A stretch of DNA of 64,000 nucleotides from Acidovorax delafieldii (GTDB lineage Bacteria > Pseudomonadota > Gammaproteobacteria > Burkholderiales > Burkholderiaceae_C). The DNA is taken from assembly GCA_002377855.1 (NCBI GenBank), contig DFQQ01000013.1:62001-126000 (forward strand), in the 5' to 3' direction. The position numbers were made by a program, and so were the translations under genes. A model generated the notes under the pieces. It was given only the letters and a program-made list of their open reading frames with translations. It was not told where the DNA came from and ran no database searches. The first letter of the stretch is position 1. Each line of letters starts with the position of its first letter. Of this stretch, positions 51,277 through 59,854 are shown piece by piece.

Positions 51277-51528
51277 ATGTCTGCAGACCACCTTGAAGCC
51301 CGTTTCAGCGCCTGGATGGCGTCCAAGCGCTTTGTCGTCTCGGCCCCAGCTATCAGCTGGCCGCAGCCACTGCAGCGCGGTGCATGTCCATCAGGATGGT
51401 TTCGGTCGCGGTGTTGCCTTGTTGCTCCTCGCTTTTTGCAAGCCGCGCCAAGTCTTTGGCAAAGGCTTCTTGCTTGTCTGCGGGCAGTTGTCGCACGGTG
51501 GCGAACACCAGGGCGCCGAGGGCGTTGA
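51277..51528 (+). pseudogene. Short frame with a duplicated end of the previous gene
   Basis: Starts ATG 51277. Its first residues SADHLEARFSAWMASKRFV resemble the C-terminus of the gene just upstream. After about 25 codons the frame runs antisense to the gene at 51353-51586 and is composed of low-quality sequence. It may be the broken remainder of a tandem copy, or a real short protein. Confidence 0.3.
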
Positions 51529-51586
51529 CTATGGCGTTGGCTGTCTCTGCTGTCAGCGGCTGGGTGTTGTCGTTCGATGCGCTCAT
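51353..51586 (-). CDS. Small phage protein encoded against the operon direction
   Basis: 77 residues from ATG 51586, with AAGGA before it. It is helical: TAETANAIVNALGALVFATVRQLPADKQEAFAKDLARLAKSEEQQ. No family recognised. It is the only leftward gene inside the rightward early block, so it needs its own promoter and would be antisense to the operon transcript. Confidence 0.55.
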   Translation of the reverse strand: MSASNDNTQPLTAETANAIVNALGALVFATVRQLPADKQEAFAKDLARLAKSEEQQGNTATETILMDMHRAAVAAAS

Positions 51587-51788
51587 GGGTTCCTTCAATT
51601 CCTTCAATGGTTCTTTTCGAGTCGGGGGCGTAAGCGGCCCCCGGGTCATTTTCCGCCACGTGGCCGCTTTCAGCGGTAGCTGTGCTCTCCGTTCCTTCCT
51701 TCCTCCCTCCTTGGGTGGCGCGGCTGGCGGTTTTTTTTTCCTGGGGTTGGTTCGTGTGGGGCATGGCTCCATTTTTGACGCCCCCCTT

Positions 51789-51836
51789 TGATAACCAGTG
51801 ATATCGGGTGATAACAGATGAAATCAGCAGTTATCA
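51789..51836 (+). promoter_or_regulatory. TGATAAC repeat array before the CII-like gene
   Basis: TGATAAC (51789), TGATATC (51799) and TGATAAC (51809) are in exact 10-bp phase. An inverted copy GTTATCA is at 51830-51836 inside the gene. They sit directly before and over start codon 51818, so a bound protein would contact one face of the helix. Confidence 0.55.
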
Positions 51837-52210
51837 AGCGCCTGCCAGCGGCTGGCGCAAATGAGCAGCAGCTCACGCTGTCGTTTGAGCCAGGCATCAG
51901 CGACCGTTTCAGTTCGCTGCGTGAGTGCATCGCCACGGGGGTGTATCAGCGCGGCCTGAAGCGTGTGGCTATTGATCTTGACCAGGCCCCGAGCAACTTG
52001 AGTGTGCAGCTCAGCGACGATCACTCGCGCCATTTCAGCGTGGACAGCCTTGAGCGCTATGTGGAGCGCACCGGCGACCTGGTGCCCATTTATTACCTGG
52101 TGGAGAAGTTCATCAAACCGCGCGATGGCCGCCAGGAGGCGGCGCTGGCGCAGTTGCCAGCCTTGGCAGAGCAGTTGCAGGCGATGCTCAAGCAGGCGGG
52201 GATGGCCTGA
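51818..52210 (+). CDS. CII-like phage regulator
   Basis: 130 residues. The core FSSLRECIATGVYQRGLKRVAIDLDQAPSNLSVQLSDDHSRHFSVDSLERYVERTGDLVPIYYLVEKF fits the phage regulatory CII family layout: an HTH with serine-rich recognition helix and a following helix with TGD. It probably regulates phage genes. It is the first gene of the replication block, directly before the Toprim primase. Confidence 0.65.
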   Translation: MKSAVIKRLPAAGANEQQLTLSFEPGISDRFSSLRECIATGVYQRGLKRVAIDLDQAPSNLSVQLSDDHSRHFSVDSLERYVERTGDLVPIYYLVEKFIKPRDGRQEAALAQLPALAEQLQAMLKQAGMA

Positions 52211-52212
52211 GC

Positions 52213-53280
52213 GTGGACAACTATCAGCAAGTGCTTCTGCAGATGCAGGAGTTTGGCATCGAGTTCCGGGACAAAGATTTGCCTCTGGAGCTTGACACTC
52301 CAAAGAGCAAGACCTGTGGCAAGGGGGGGAAGGATTGGTACAAGCTCTACCTCTTCCGCCGCGACCCGGACAAAGGCGGCGGGACATACGTGGTGGGCAC
52401 CTTTGGCACCTATCGCCACGGCGGGGCCAGCCAGAAGGTGCATGTGGAGTGGGCGCCCCTCTCCCCTGAGGAGCGTGCGCGACGGGCTGAGGAGCTGCGG
52501 GCGCAGCGCGTGAAGGCTGCGGTGGAGCGCCGGGCCGAGATTGCCAACGCCATGGCGGAGGCTATTGATGTGTGGCGCCGGGGCGTGAAGGATGGGCAGT
52601 CGCCCTACCTTGAGCGCAAGGGCGTGACTGGTGAGGCCTGCCGCTACCTTGCAGAGCCATTGGTGCTGCGCTGGCCGGGTGAGCCTGGGGAAGAGGACAC
52701 GCGGGTGCATCTGCCTGAGGGCACGGTGCTGGTGCCGTTGCTGCGATATGACTTGCCGCGCGAGGAGGCGCTGCGGGCTCTGCAGTTCATCAGGCCGGAT
52801 GGCGCGAAGATCTATCAGCGTGGCATGGATAAGCCCGGCTGCTCCCTGCGGCTCGGCTCTATCGACACCAACACTACCCCGCTGTTGTTGGTGGTGGAGG
52901 GGTATGCAACGGGCTTGACGGCCCGCCAGGCGGTTGACCAGAAGTACCCTGTGTTTGTGGCGCTTGATGCGGGCAACTTGGCGCACGTGGTGCCGCTGTT
53001 GCGCAAGCTGTACCCCTTCACCCGTATCTTGATATTGGCCGACGACGACTGGATGACGCGCGACAAGGGGTCGGGCGAGTTGACCAACCCTGGCCGCAAC
53101 GCCGCAAGGGCTGTAGCCCGCAAGGTGGAAGGGGCGGATTTGGTGTGGCCAATATTCAAGCATGCCACTCGGCAGGAGAAGGATACCGACTTCAACGACC
53201 TGCAGGCGCGTGAGGGCCTTGATGCGGTGCGCAAGCAGCTGTCTGGCGTGGTCGAGATGATGGCGAGGCGCTATGGCTGA
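52213..53280 (+). CDS. Toprim-domain phage primase-like protein
   Basis: 355 residues from GTG 52213. The N-terminal part is a basic, Gly-rich region (CGKGGKDWYKLYLFRR). A helical region around ERARRAEELRAQRVKAAVE follows. The Toprim domain is at about 220-330, with Glu in LLVVEGYATGLTAR and acidic ILILADDDW. It lacks the N-terminal zinc finger of classical DnaG-type primases. It makes RNA primers or helps the helicase encoded next. It overlaps that gene by 8 bp. Confidence 0.85.
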   Translation: MDNYQQVLLQMQEFGIEFRDKDLPLELDTPKSKTCGKGGKDWYKLYLFRRDPDKGGGTYVVGTFGTYRHGGASQKVHVEWAPLSPEERARRAEELRAQRVKAAVERRAEIANAMAEAIDVWRRGVKDGQSPYLERKGVTGEACRYLAEPLVLRWPGEPGEEDTRVHLPEGTVLVPLLRYDLPREEALRALQFIRPDGAKIYQRGMDKPGCSLRLGSIDTNTTPLLLVVEGYATGLTARQAVDQKYPVFVALDAGNLAHVVPLLRKLYPFTRILILADDDWMTRDKGSGELTNPGRNAARAVARKVEGADLVWPIFKHATRQEKDTDFNDLQAREGLDAVRKQLSGVVEMMARRYG

Positions 53281-54976
53281 AATCACGCCAGACAGCGGCC
53301 CACAGGGCGGTGCGGTGGAGCCCGCGCCGCATGCGCGCGAAGACGCGCATGCCTTCGATGCCATCGGCGCGCCAGCGCCGCACGATAGTTCTGTCGTTCG
53401 CGTGGACTTTGGCGCTGGCAAGGGGCAGGGCGGTGGTGCCGCGTCTTCTGACGCTGAAGCCGGTCCCAGCTCGGCCCCGCCCCCCCTCCCCCAAAGTAGC
53501 GCAGCTGCGCTCATGTCGGGGGATGGGGGTGGTGACGCCGGGGAGACTTCTGAGCAGTCTGCCGATGACGTCGCTGACGACAAGCCGGTGCAGGGGCGCA
53601 AGAAGGAGAAGACCATTGATTGGGGGAAGTTCAATCACCTGATCGAGCACTTTGTGCTGATCTACGGCACGGATACCGTGTGGGATGGCTCTGAGCGGCT
53701 GCAGATGAAGATCGCCAATATGGGCCACGCCCATGGCGCCGATATGGTGCGCATGTGGAAGACCAGCGAACGGCGGCGCACTGTGCGGCTGGATGACGTG
53801 GTGTTTGACCCCACGATGAAGTGCGACCCTGAAACGACGGTGAACCTATACGACGGTATGGCCATGGTGCCCAAGGAGGGCAACGTGGACCCAATCCTTG
53901 ACCTGGTTCGCTATCTCACCAGCCGGGCGGCTGAGCATGAGGCGGAGTGCGAGGAGATCATGCATTGGCTGCTGTGCTGGCTGGCCTACCCGCTGCAGCA
54001 CCCGGGTGCGAAGCTGCGCACTGCGGTGGTGATGCACGGGGATGAGGGCGCGGGTAAGAACTTTCTGTTCGACATCATGGTGGCGATCTACGGGAAGTAC
54101 GGCGCCCTGGTTGGCCAGGACGAGCTGGAAGACAAGTTCAACGACTGGCGCAGCTGCAAGATGTTCGTGGTGGGCGATGAGGTGTCAAGCCGCGCTGAGC
54201 TGGTGCACAACAAGAACCGGCTGAAGGCGCTGATCACGTCGCCCACGGTGCAGATCAACCCGAAGAACCTGGCGCGTCGGGAAGAGAAGAACCAGATGAA
54301 CATCGTGTTCCTGTCGAATGAGTTGCAGCCGCTGGCGCTGGACAACTCAGACAGGCGCTACCTGGTGGTGTACACGCCCCGGGCCAAAGACCCGGACTAC
54401 TACCGAAAGCTGGGTGATTGGCGGGACAGCGGGGGTGCTGAGGCGTTCTATCAATTCCTGCTGACCTATCCGCTCGACGGGTTCCACCCTTATTCGCCGG
54501 CGCCTATGACGGCGGCCAAGGAAGCGCTGATCGAGATTAACCGCAAGAGCCCTGAGCAGTTCTGGGCCGAGTGGTCATCGGGTGAGCTAGACCTGCCTTA
54601 TCAGGCCTGTGCGGTGGATCAGGCGTATTCGGCCTACCTGAAGTGGTGTCAGCGCACGGGCGACCGCTACCCGTTCAAGCGCAATCAGTTCACGCCCACG
54701 CTGACCCGGTTCTCAGAGGGGCAGGGCAGGCCAGCCCGTACCAAGGCAATGAACGTCACCAAGCCCGGCGAGGCAAAGAAGACCACCCGAATGCTGCTGG
54801 TGTCTGAGCCGGTGCTGCGCAAGCCCGATGCCGGGCCTGACGACGTAGCCATGACAGAAGGGGAGTGGGCCACCAGCTCGGTCAGTGACTTCGCAATTGC
54901 ACTGCGCAAGTACATCGGCTATGGCTCGGGCTCCCCCTCCCACGATGGCAGCGATGCCGATGGAGGTGATGAATGA
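53273..54976 (+). CDS. Phage primase-helicase, DUF5906 family
   Basis: 567 residues. The first about 100 residues are low-complexity (Gly/Ala/Ser/Asp). The DUF5906 SF3-like helicase domain follows, with Walker A HGDEGAGKNFLFD, Walker B-like MFVVGDEV, and NIVFLSNELQPLALDNSDRRYLVV, which carries the sensor and arginine finger of this family. It is expected to melt and unwind phage DNA. The gene ends 11 bp before a mirrored repeat array that is the best candidate origin. Confidence 0.9.
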   Translation: MAEITPDSGPQGGAVEPAPHAREDAHAFDAIGAPAPHDSSVVRVDFGAGKGQGGGAASSDAEAGPSSAPPPLPQSSAAALMSGDGGGDAGETSEQSADDVADDKPVQGRKKEKTIDWGKFNHLIEHFVLIYGTDTVWDGSERLQMKIANMGHAHGADMVRMWKTSERRRTVRLDDVVFDPTMKCDPETTVNLYDGMAMVPKEGNVDPILDLVRYLTSRAAEHEAECEEIMHWLLCWLAYPLQHPGAKLRTAVVMHGDEGAGKNFLFDIMVAIYGKYGALVGQDELEDKFNDWRSCKMFVVGDEVSSRAELVHNKNRLKALITSPTVQINPKNLARREEKNQMNIVFLSNELQPLALDNSDRRYLVVYTPRAKDPDYYRKLGDWRDSGGAEAFYQFLLTYPLDGFHPYSPAPMTAAKEALIEINRKSPEQFWAEWSSGELDLPYQACAVDQAYSAYLKWCQRTGDRYPFKRNQFTPTLTRFSEGQGRPARTKAMNVTKPGEAKKTTRMLLVSEPVLRKPDAGPDDVAMTEGEWATSSVSDFAIALRKYIGYGSGSPSHDGSDADGGDE

Positions 54977-55250
54977 GCGACCACGGAGTTACACGGTTAC
55001 GCATGCGCGTAACGCTGAAAGCTAGCACTGGCGCGGGTAGTTACGCGATTACGCAGTTACGCGCCACATGCGTGTGCGTATGTGTGCGGGCATGCAGGCG
55101 GGCGCGTGTGTGCGTGCATGCATGTGTGTGCGTGTGCAGCGTAACCGCGTAATCGCGTAACTCGCTAGGCGTGGCGCGGGTTGTGGTGTTACGCGTGCGC
55201 ATAACCGCGTAACTCGTTTCTTGTTTTTTTAAGAAGAAAGGAAAAAGAGA
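54977..55250. other. Candidate phage replication origin: mirrored TTACGCG repeats around a GT-rich centre
   Basis: Four repeat blocks lie at 54988-55013, 55040-55063, 55139-55161 and 55188-55213. The outer two match as reverse complements in 21 of 26 positions, and the inner two in 22 of 23. Both pairs share one axis at 55100.5, with 26-bp spacers on both sides. Each block is made of TTACGCG-type heptamers in 8-bp phase. The centre (55064-55138) is a 75-bp stretch of alternating GT/GC. No gene fits here. It follows the helicase gene. Confidence 0.7.
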
Positions 55251-55430
55251 ATGGAATGGATCAAGCGAGGTCGGAGGGCTGGCGGCTGGAAAGCCCAGAC
55301 CACCGTGGGGCCCTACCCCCCAGTAGGTACTCCCGGAGCACTTCTCCATGGGGGTAATTCGACCCCCGCGTGCGCACTAGTTGCTGGCGCTGGGAAAAGT
55401 CCGGGATTTAGTCCGGTTTCGGGGGAATAG
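55251..55430 (+). CDS. Possible 59-residue protein before the small terminase
   Basis: ATG 55251 has AAAGGA 9 bases upstream and the frame runs to TAG 55430, 4 bp before the small-terminase start. It begins MEWIKRGRRAGGWKAQT and is rich in Gly/Pro. No family recognised. The same DNA may instead be a packaging site, so this is a weak call. Confidence 0.3.
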   Translation: MEWIKRGRRAGGWKAQTTVGPYPPVGTPGALLHGGNSTPACALVAGAGKSPGFSPVSGE

Positions 55431-55434
55431 TCCG
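55398..55434 (+). promoter_or_regulatory. Three AGTCCG repeats at the terminase start (possible cos region)
   Basis: AGTCCG at 55398, 55410 and 55429, preceded by a GGGGGT/ACCCCC dyad at 55350-55367. In lambda-like phages the cos site and terminase-binding repeats sit just before the small terminase gene, where these lie. Confidence 0.35.
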
Positions 55435-56007
55435 ATGGCAGTGCAGCTCATGAGCAAGGCGGCCTACGCGCGGCACCGTGGCTGCGACGAAAAAGCGGTG
55501 CGCAAGGCCATCGCGGAGGGGCGAATCAGCCTCATCGACGGGAAGATTGATCCCGAGGTGGCAGATATCCAGTGGGCAAAGAACACTCGCGCCCGGGCCG
55601 ATAGCAAGCGCACGGCGGGGGCTGCAGCAACTGATGCGGGCTCCCCCTTGCTCGATGGCGAAACGGGCTCCAGCAGCCCGGATTCCGCGTCCGGCGCGCC
55701 CGCTTCGCCCGGATATGCCGACTACCGCGCAATGCGCGAAAAGGCCGATGCCGAAATGGCTGTGCGTGCCAACCTGAAAGACGCGGGCTTGCTGGTCGAG
55801 CGCGCCCATGTCCAGCGCGGCACCTTCGATGTGGTGCGTGCCTTCCGCGACTCGGTGATGGTCATCGGCCAGCGCGCCGCCCCTCGCTGCATCGGACTTG
55901 CCGACTCCCGCGAGATCGAGCACGTCATCGTTGATGAAACCCGCAAGGCGCTGGAGGGCTTTGAGGCCCGCATGGCTGCGCTGTTGCCCAACAAGGAAAC
56001 CACCTGA
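55435..56007 (+). CDS. Phage terminase small subunit
   Basis: 190 residues. The N-terminal helix-turn-helix (SKAAYARHRGCDEKAVRKAIAEGRISLIDGKIDPEVAD) is the DNA-binding part of Nu1-type small subunits. A helical oligomerisation part (YADYRAMREKADAEMAVRANLKDAGLLVERAHVQ) follows. It would recognise the packaging site and load the large subunit. ATG 55435 is preferred because the HTH follows directly. It overlaps the methyltransferase gene by one base (TGATG). Confidence 0.78.
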   Translation: MAVQLMSKAAYARHRGCDEKAVRKAIAEGRISLIDGKIDPEVADIQWAKNTRARADSKRTAGAAATDAGSPLLDGETGSSSPDSASGAPASPGYADYRAMREKADAEMAVRANLKDAGLLVERAHVQRGTFDVVRAFRDSVMVIGQRAAPRCIGLADSREIEHVIVDETRKALEGFEARMAALLPNKETT

Positions 56008-57767
56008 TGCAGAACCCTCAATTCATCCTCGGTCTGGACGATGAGCTGCTGGTCGATGAGTTCGCCTGCGGCGGCGGCATGTCCGAAGCCATCGAGCAGG
56101 CAACCGGGCGCCATGTGGATATCGCCGTCAACCACGACGAAGACGCCTGCAGCATGCACGCCGCGAACCACCCCCAGACCGAGCACCACTGGAAAGACGT
56201 GTTCGAGGTATGCCCTCGCCGGGCTACCAAGGGCCGCGCTGTGGGCCTACTGCACCTCTCGCCCGATTGCACCCACCACAGCCAGGCCCGGGGCGGCCAG
56301 CCACGCAGCAAGAAACTGCGCGGCCTTGCCTGGATCGGTGTGCGCTGGGCCGGGGTCAAACGCCCGCGCCTCATCACGTTGGAGAACGTCAAGCAGATCC
56401 TCCAGTGGGGGCCTCTGATCGCCAAGCGCTGCCCGAAGACGGGCCGGGTGGTGAAGCTCGACGGCACTGTGGCTGCAGATGGGGAGCGCGTGCCAGTACA
56501 GCAGCAGCACCTGGTGCCAGACCCTCGGCACGCGGGCCGCACCTGGCGCGCGTTTGTGCGGGCGCTGGAGCGCCTGGGCTACGCTGTCGAGGCCCGTGTG
56601 CTGTGCGCTGCCGACTACGGCGCTCCCACCACCCGCAGCCGCCTGTTCATGGTTGCACGCTGCGACGGTGCCCCCATAGTGTGGCCCGAACCCACCCACT
56701 TCAAGAACCCGGCCAAAGGCCAGAAGCGCTGGCGCTCCGCAGCCGAGTGCATCGACTGGAGCATCCCCGGCAAGAGCATTTTCGAGCGCGAAAAGCCGCT
56801 GGCCGATGCCACCCTGCGCCGGGTTGCGCATGGCATGAAGCGCTACGTGCTGGACAGCGCCGACCCCTTCATCGTTGATACCGCCAGCGCTACGTTCATC
56901 ACGAAGTTCAACACCGGATCAGTCGGCAGCGACATGCGCGACCCCATTCCAACGGTAACAGCCGGGGGGCGACCAGCCAGGCCGAGCACCGGCTCCACTA
57001 TCGGGCTGGTCGCAGCCACAATGATCCAGGCGGGACACGGCCAAGGCACCCCCGACGCCCCCCGCTGGAGCCACGGCAACAAAAGCGTGCGCGACCCCGT
57101 GGGCACTGTCACTGCCAGCGGCGGCGGCCAGGCCGTGGCCATGGGCACCCTGGTGCAGATGGGCTACGGCGAACGCGAAGGCCAGGCCCCACGTGCCCTC
57201 GATGCGCGCCAGCCCTTGGGCACTGTGGTGGGGGCTGGCAAGTTCGCCGCCGTCACAGCGTTTGTCGAGCAGGCCAATGGCGGCTTCAATGCCACCCCGG
57301 CCCGCGATGCGCGCGAGCCACTCTCCACCAGTACCGCCACGGGCTCACAGCAGCGGCTTGTCACGGCCACCATGGTGGAGCCTGCCCTTACGCCCAGCCA
57401 GGAAGAGGGCGCGTTGCGCTGCGCAGCCTTCCTGATCCGCTATTACGGCCAGGGCGGGCAGCTCGGCGACATGCGCGAGCCCATGTCCACCAGCACCACC
57501 AAGGACCGCCTCGCACTGGTCACGGTGTGGCTGCGCGGCACGCCCTATGTCATCGTGGATATCCAGCTGCGCATGCTCACCCCGCGCGAGCTGTACAACG
57601 CCAACGGATTCCCCAAGACCTACATCATTGACCGGGGCCACGACGGGCGCATCTTCAGCAAGTCCACCCAAGTCCGCATGTGTGGCAACGCTGTTCCGCC
57701 GCCTCTGGGGCGTGCTGTGATTGAGGCGAACTGGAACAGTAAGGTTCCGATGAGGAAGGCCGCATGA
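56007..57767 (+). CDS. Phage DNA (cytosine-5) methyltransferase with five internal repeats
   Basis: 586 residues. Motif I is DEFACGGGMSEAI (17-29), motif IV SPDCTHHSQARGG with catalytic Cys88, motif VI LENV (125-128), and motif VIII APTTRSRLF (206-214). The C-terminal motifs IX/X are around CGNAVPPPLGRA (559-570). Between 309 and 498 five copies of a short unit occur, starting at 309, 360, 399, 434 and 488 (DMRDPIPTVTA, SVRDPVGTVTA, DARQPLGTVVG, DAREPLSTSTA, DMREPMSTSTT), where the target-recognition domain is expected. It sits between the terminase genes; the role is likely protection of phage DNA. Overlaps the large terminase by 4 bp. Confidence 0.88.
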   Translation: MQNPQFILGLDDELLVDEFACGGGMSEAIEQATGRHVDIAVNHDEDACSMHAANHPQTEHHWKDVFEVCPRRATKGRAVGLLHLSPDCTHHSQARGGQPRSKKLRGLAWIGVRWAGVKRPRLITLENVKQILQWGPLIAKRCPKTGRVVKLDGTVAADGERVPVQQQHLVPDPRHAGRTWRAFVRALERLGYAVEARVLCAADYGAPTTRSRLFMVARCDGAPIVWPEPTHFKNPAKGQKRWRSAAECIDWSIPGKSIFEREKPLADATLRRVAHGMKRYVLDSADPFIVDTASATFITKFNTGSVGSDMRDPIPTVTAGGRPARPSTGSTIGLVAATMIQAGHGQGTPDAPRWSHGNKSVRDPVGTVTASGGGQAVAMGTLVQMGYGEREGQAPRALDARQPLGTVVGAGKFAAVTAFVEQANGGFNATPARDAREPLSTSTATGSQQRLVTATMVEPALTPSQEEGALRCAAFLIRYYGQGGQLGDMREPMSTSTTKDRLALVTVWLRGTPYVIVDIQLRMLTPRELYNANGFPKTYIIDRGHDGRIFSKSTQVRMCGNAVPPPLGRAVIEANWNSKVPMRKAA

Positions 57768-59854
57768 ATCTGGCTGACGGCTACGAACTCGTTATTCGCG
57801 CCGCCATGGAGGCTGCGCGCCCCGACCCCGAACTGCTCGTGGACGTATGGGCCGAGGAGTTCATGATCCTCCCCAAGAGCGGCCCTCAGCCTGGGCCGTT
57901 CCGGTTCGACCGAAGCTATCCAGCCCGGCGCGTGCACCAGGTGCTGTCGCCAGGCCATCCATGCAAGCGGGTGGTAGCCAAGGTGGCTTCCCAAATGTTT
58001 AAGACGCAGACAGCGTTGAACTGGATCGGGGCGCTCATCCACCGCAAGCCGCGCAACATTCTGGCGCTGGAGCCCACCGACACCCTGGTGAAGCGTTTCT
58101 CGGCGCGGGTGAGCACCATGATCCGCAACGTGTCTGAGCTGCGCGAGCGCGTGGCTGCCGCCAAAAGCCGCGACAGTCGCAATACCGTGCAGGCCAAGGA
58201 CTTCTTGGGCGACGCCACGCTGTACATCAATACCGCTGGCTCGGCGGCCAACTTGGCTGAAGTCTCCGCGCCCTACATCTACGTGGACGAGATCGACCGC
58301 TTGGAGTTGAACGTTGACGATGAAGGCGACCCTGTGGAGTTGGCTGAGGCCCGCGCCACGCAGTACGCCAACGATTGCAAGTTTTTCTACACCAGCAGCC
58401 CAAGCACCGAAGGTTTCAGCAAGATCGATGACCTCTTCGCCATGGGCACACAAGAGGAATACCACGTTCCTTGCCCCCACTGCGGGCACCTGCATATGCT
58501 GGAGCTGGCGAACTTTCGCTACAAGCGCGACCCGGAAACTGGCTATATGGACCGCGCCTGGTTTGTGTGCCCCGGCTGCGGCAGCGAAATCGATGAACAC
58601 CACAAGACCACCATGCTGCCCGATGTGGGTATGGGTGGGCTGGCCCGTTGGGTAGCAACATCCACAGGCGATGGCGAGACGATCAGCTTCACCCTGTCGG
58701 CCTTCTACATGCCCATCGGCGCTATCACTTGGCTTTCGCTGGCCAGGCAGTACGCCCGTGCAAAAGACCGCCTGGCGCGTGGTGACCACGAAGGCATGCA
58801 GGTGTTCTACAACACCCGCCTTGGCCTCAGCTACAAGAACACCGAGTCGAATACCACCGCCAAGCAGCTGCAGGACAGGGCTGAAGACTATCCACCCCGG
58901 GTGATCCCCAATGAGGCCCTGGTGGTGACGATGGCCACCGACACGCAGGACACCCGCCTTGAAGTGCAGATCGAAGCGTGGGGGCCTGGCATGCAGCACT
59001 GGGTGCTGGATTACATCGTGCTGCCAGGTCTGCCCTCTGATTCACCAGAGGACCCCAACAGCGTGTGGGCGCGGCTTGATGAGATCCGACGCACGCCGCT
59101 GTTGCATGCCAGCGGTCGCGCCATCCCGATCAGCGCCGATGGAATAGACGCGGGCGGGCACCACACCCAGGACGTCTACAACTATGGAGCGGCTCGTGCG
59201 CATCTTGGCTGCACGGTCTTGGGCGGATCTCCCAGGCCCAACCGCCCCATCATCAGCAGCGCACCCTCCAAGGTCGATATCGACTGGGGCGGCACTAAGC
59301 GCCCAGGTGGCGTAGAGCGCTGGCAGGTGGGTACAGATGTCGCGAAGGACCACCTGTTCAACCGATTCCACCTGACGGAAGGGGCAGGCGCCATGCGCTT
59401 TCACAAGCACCTCCCTGCTGAATGGTTTGCCGGGCTGGTGGTAGAGCAGCCCCGCACCCGCTACGTCAAGGGCCGCGCTGTGCGCGAGTGGGTCAAGCCC
59501 AACGGTGCGCGCAATGAGCCACTTGATCTCTCTGTCTACAACCTCGCCACCGCCTACCGCTTGGGGCTGCACAAGTGGAGCGCCTTGGATTGGCAGCGCT
59601 TACGGGATCGCCTGATACCGCCTACCCCCGACCTGTTCGCGCCTGCAATTCCAGTCGCTCCAGTGGTGCCGCCTTTGCCAGTGGCTGAACCCCTAGCCCT
59701 TCCTGAACCGGCCCCAGTCGCTGTACAGACGTCTGTACCCCAGCAGCCCGTCTCATCAGCAGTGCCGGTGACAGCGCCTACCCCGGAACGTACTACGCCC
59801 GCCATCCATCAACCCGCCCCCGTGGGGCGTCGCATTCTTTCAAGAGGTATCTGA
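57764..59854 (+). CDS. Phage terminase large subunit, GpA family
   Basis: 696 residues. ATPase domain: a degenerate Walker A (ASQMFKTQTAL), Walker B IYVDEIDRL, and coupling region YTSSPSTEGFSKI. A zinc ribbon in the middle (CPHCGH...CPGCGSE) is typical of the lambda GpA group. The nuclease part includes VVTMATDTQDTRLEVQIEAW and ADGIDAGGHHTQDVY. The C-terminus is Pro/Val-rich. It cuts and packages phage DNA. Start overlaps the methyltransferase stop by 4 bp. Confidence 0.94.
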   Translation: MNLADGYELVIRAAMEAARPDPELLVDVWAEEFMILPKSGPQPGPFRFDRSYPARRVHQVLSPGHPCKRVVAKVASQMFKTQTALNWIGALIHRKPRNILALEPTDTLVKRFSARVSTMIRNVSELRERVAAAKSRDSRNTVQAKDFLGDATLYINTAGSAANLAEVSAPYIYVDEIDRLELNVDDEGDPVELAEARATQYANDCKFFYTSSPSTEGFSKIDDLFAMGTQEEYHVPCPHCGHLHMLELANFRYKRDPETGYMDRAWFVCPGCGSEIDEHHKTTMLPDVGMGGLARWVATSTGDGETISFTLSAFYMPIGAITWLSLARQYARAKDRLARGDHEGMQVFYNTRLGLSYKNTESNTTAKQLQDRAEDYPPRVIPNEALVVTMATDTQDTRLEVQIEAWGPGMQHWVLDYIVLPGLPSDSPEDPNSVWARLDEIRRTPLLHASGRAIPISADGIDAGGHHTQDVYNYGAARAHLGCTVLGGSPRPNRPIISSAPSKVDIDWGGTKRPGGVERWQVGTDVAKDHLFNRFHLTEGAGAMRFHKHLPAEWFAGLVVEQPRTRYVKGRAVREWVKPNGARNEPLDLSVYNLATAYRLGLHKWSALDWQRLRDRLIPPTPDLFAPAIPVAPVVPPLPVAEPLALPEPAPVAVQTSVPQQPVSSAVPVTAPTPERTTPAIHQPAPVGRRILSRGI

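Noticed and set aside
55041..55349. Minus-strand frame with long Thr-His repeats
   Set aside because: It is the translation of the GT-rich centre and iterons of the candidate origin. Low complexity, with no ribosome site.
57620..58999. Open frame of 459 codons on the minus strand
   Set aside because: Shadow of the large terminase gene.
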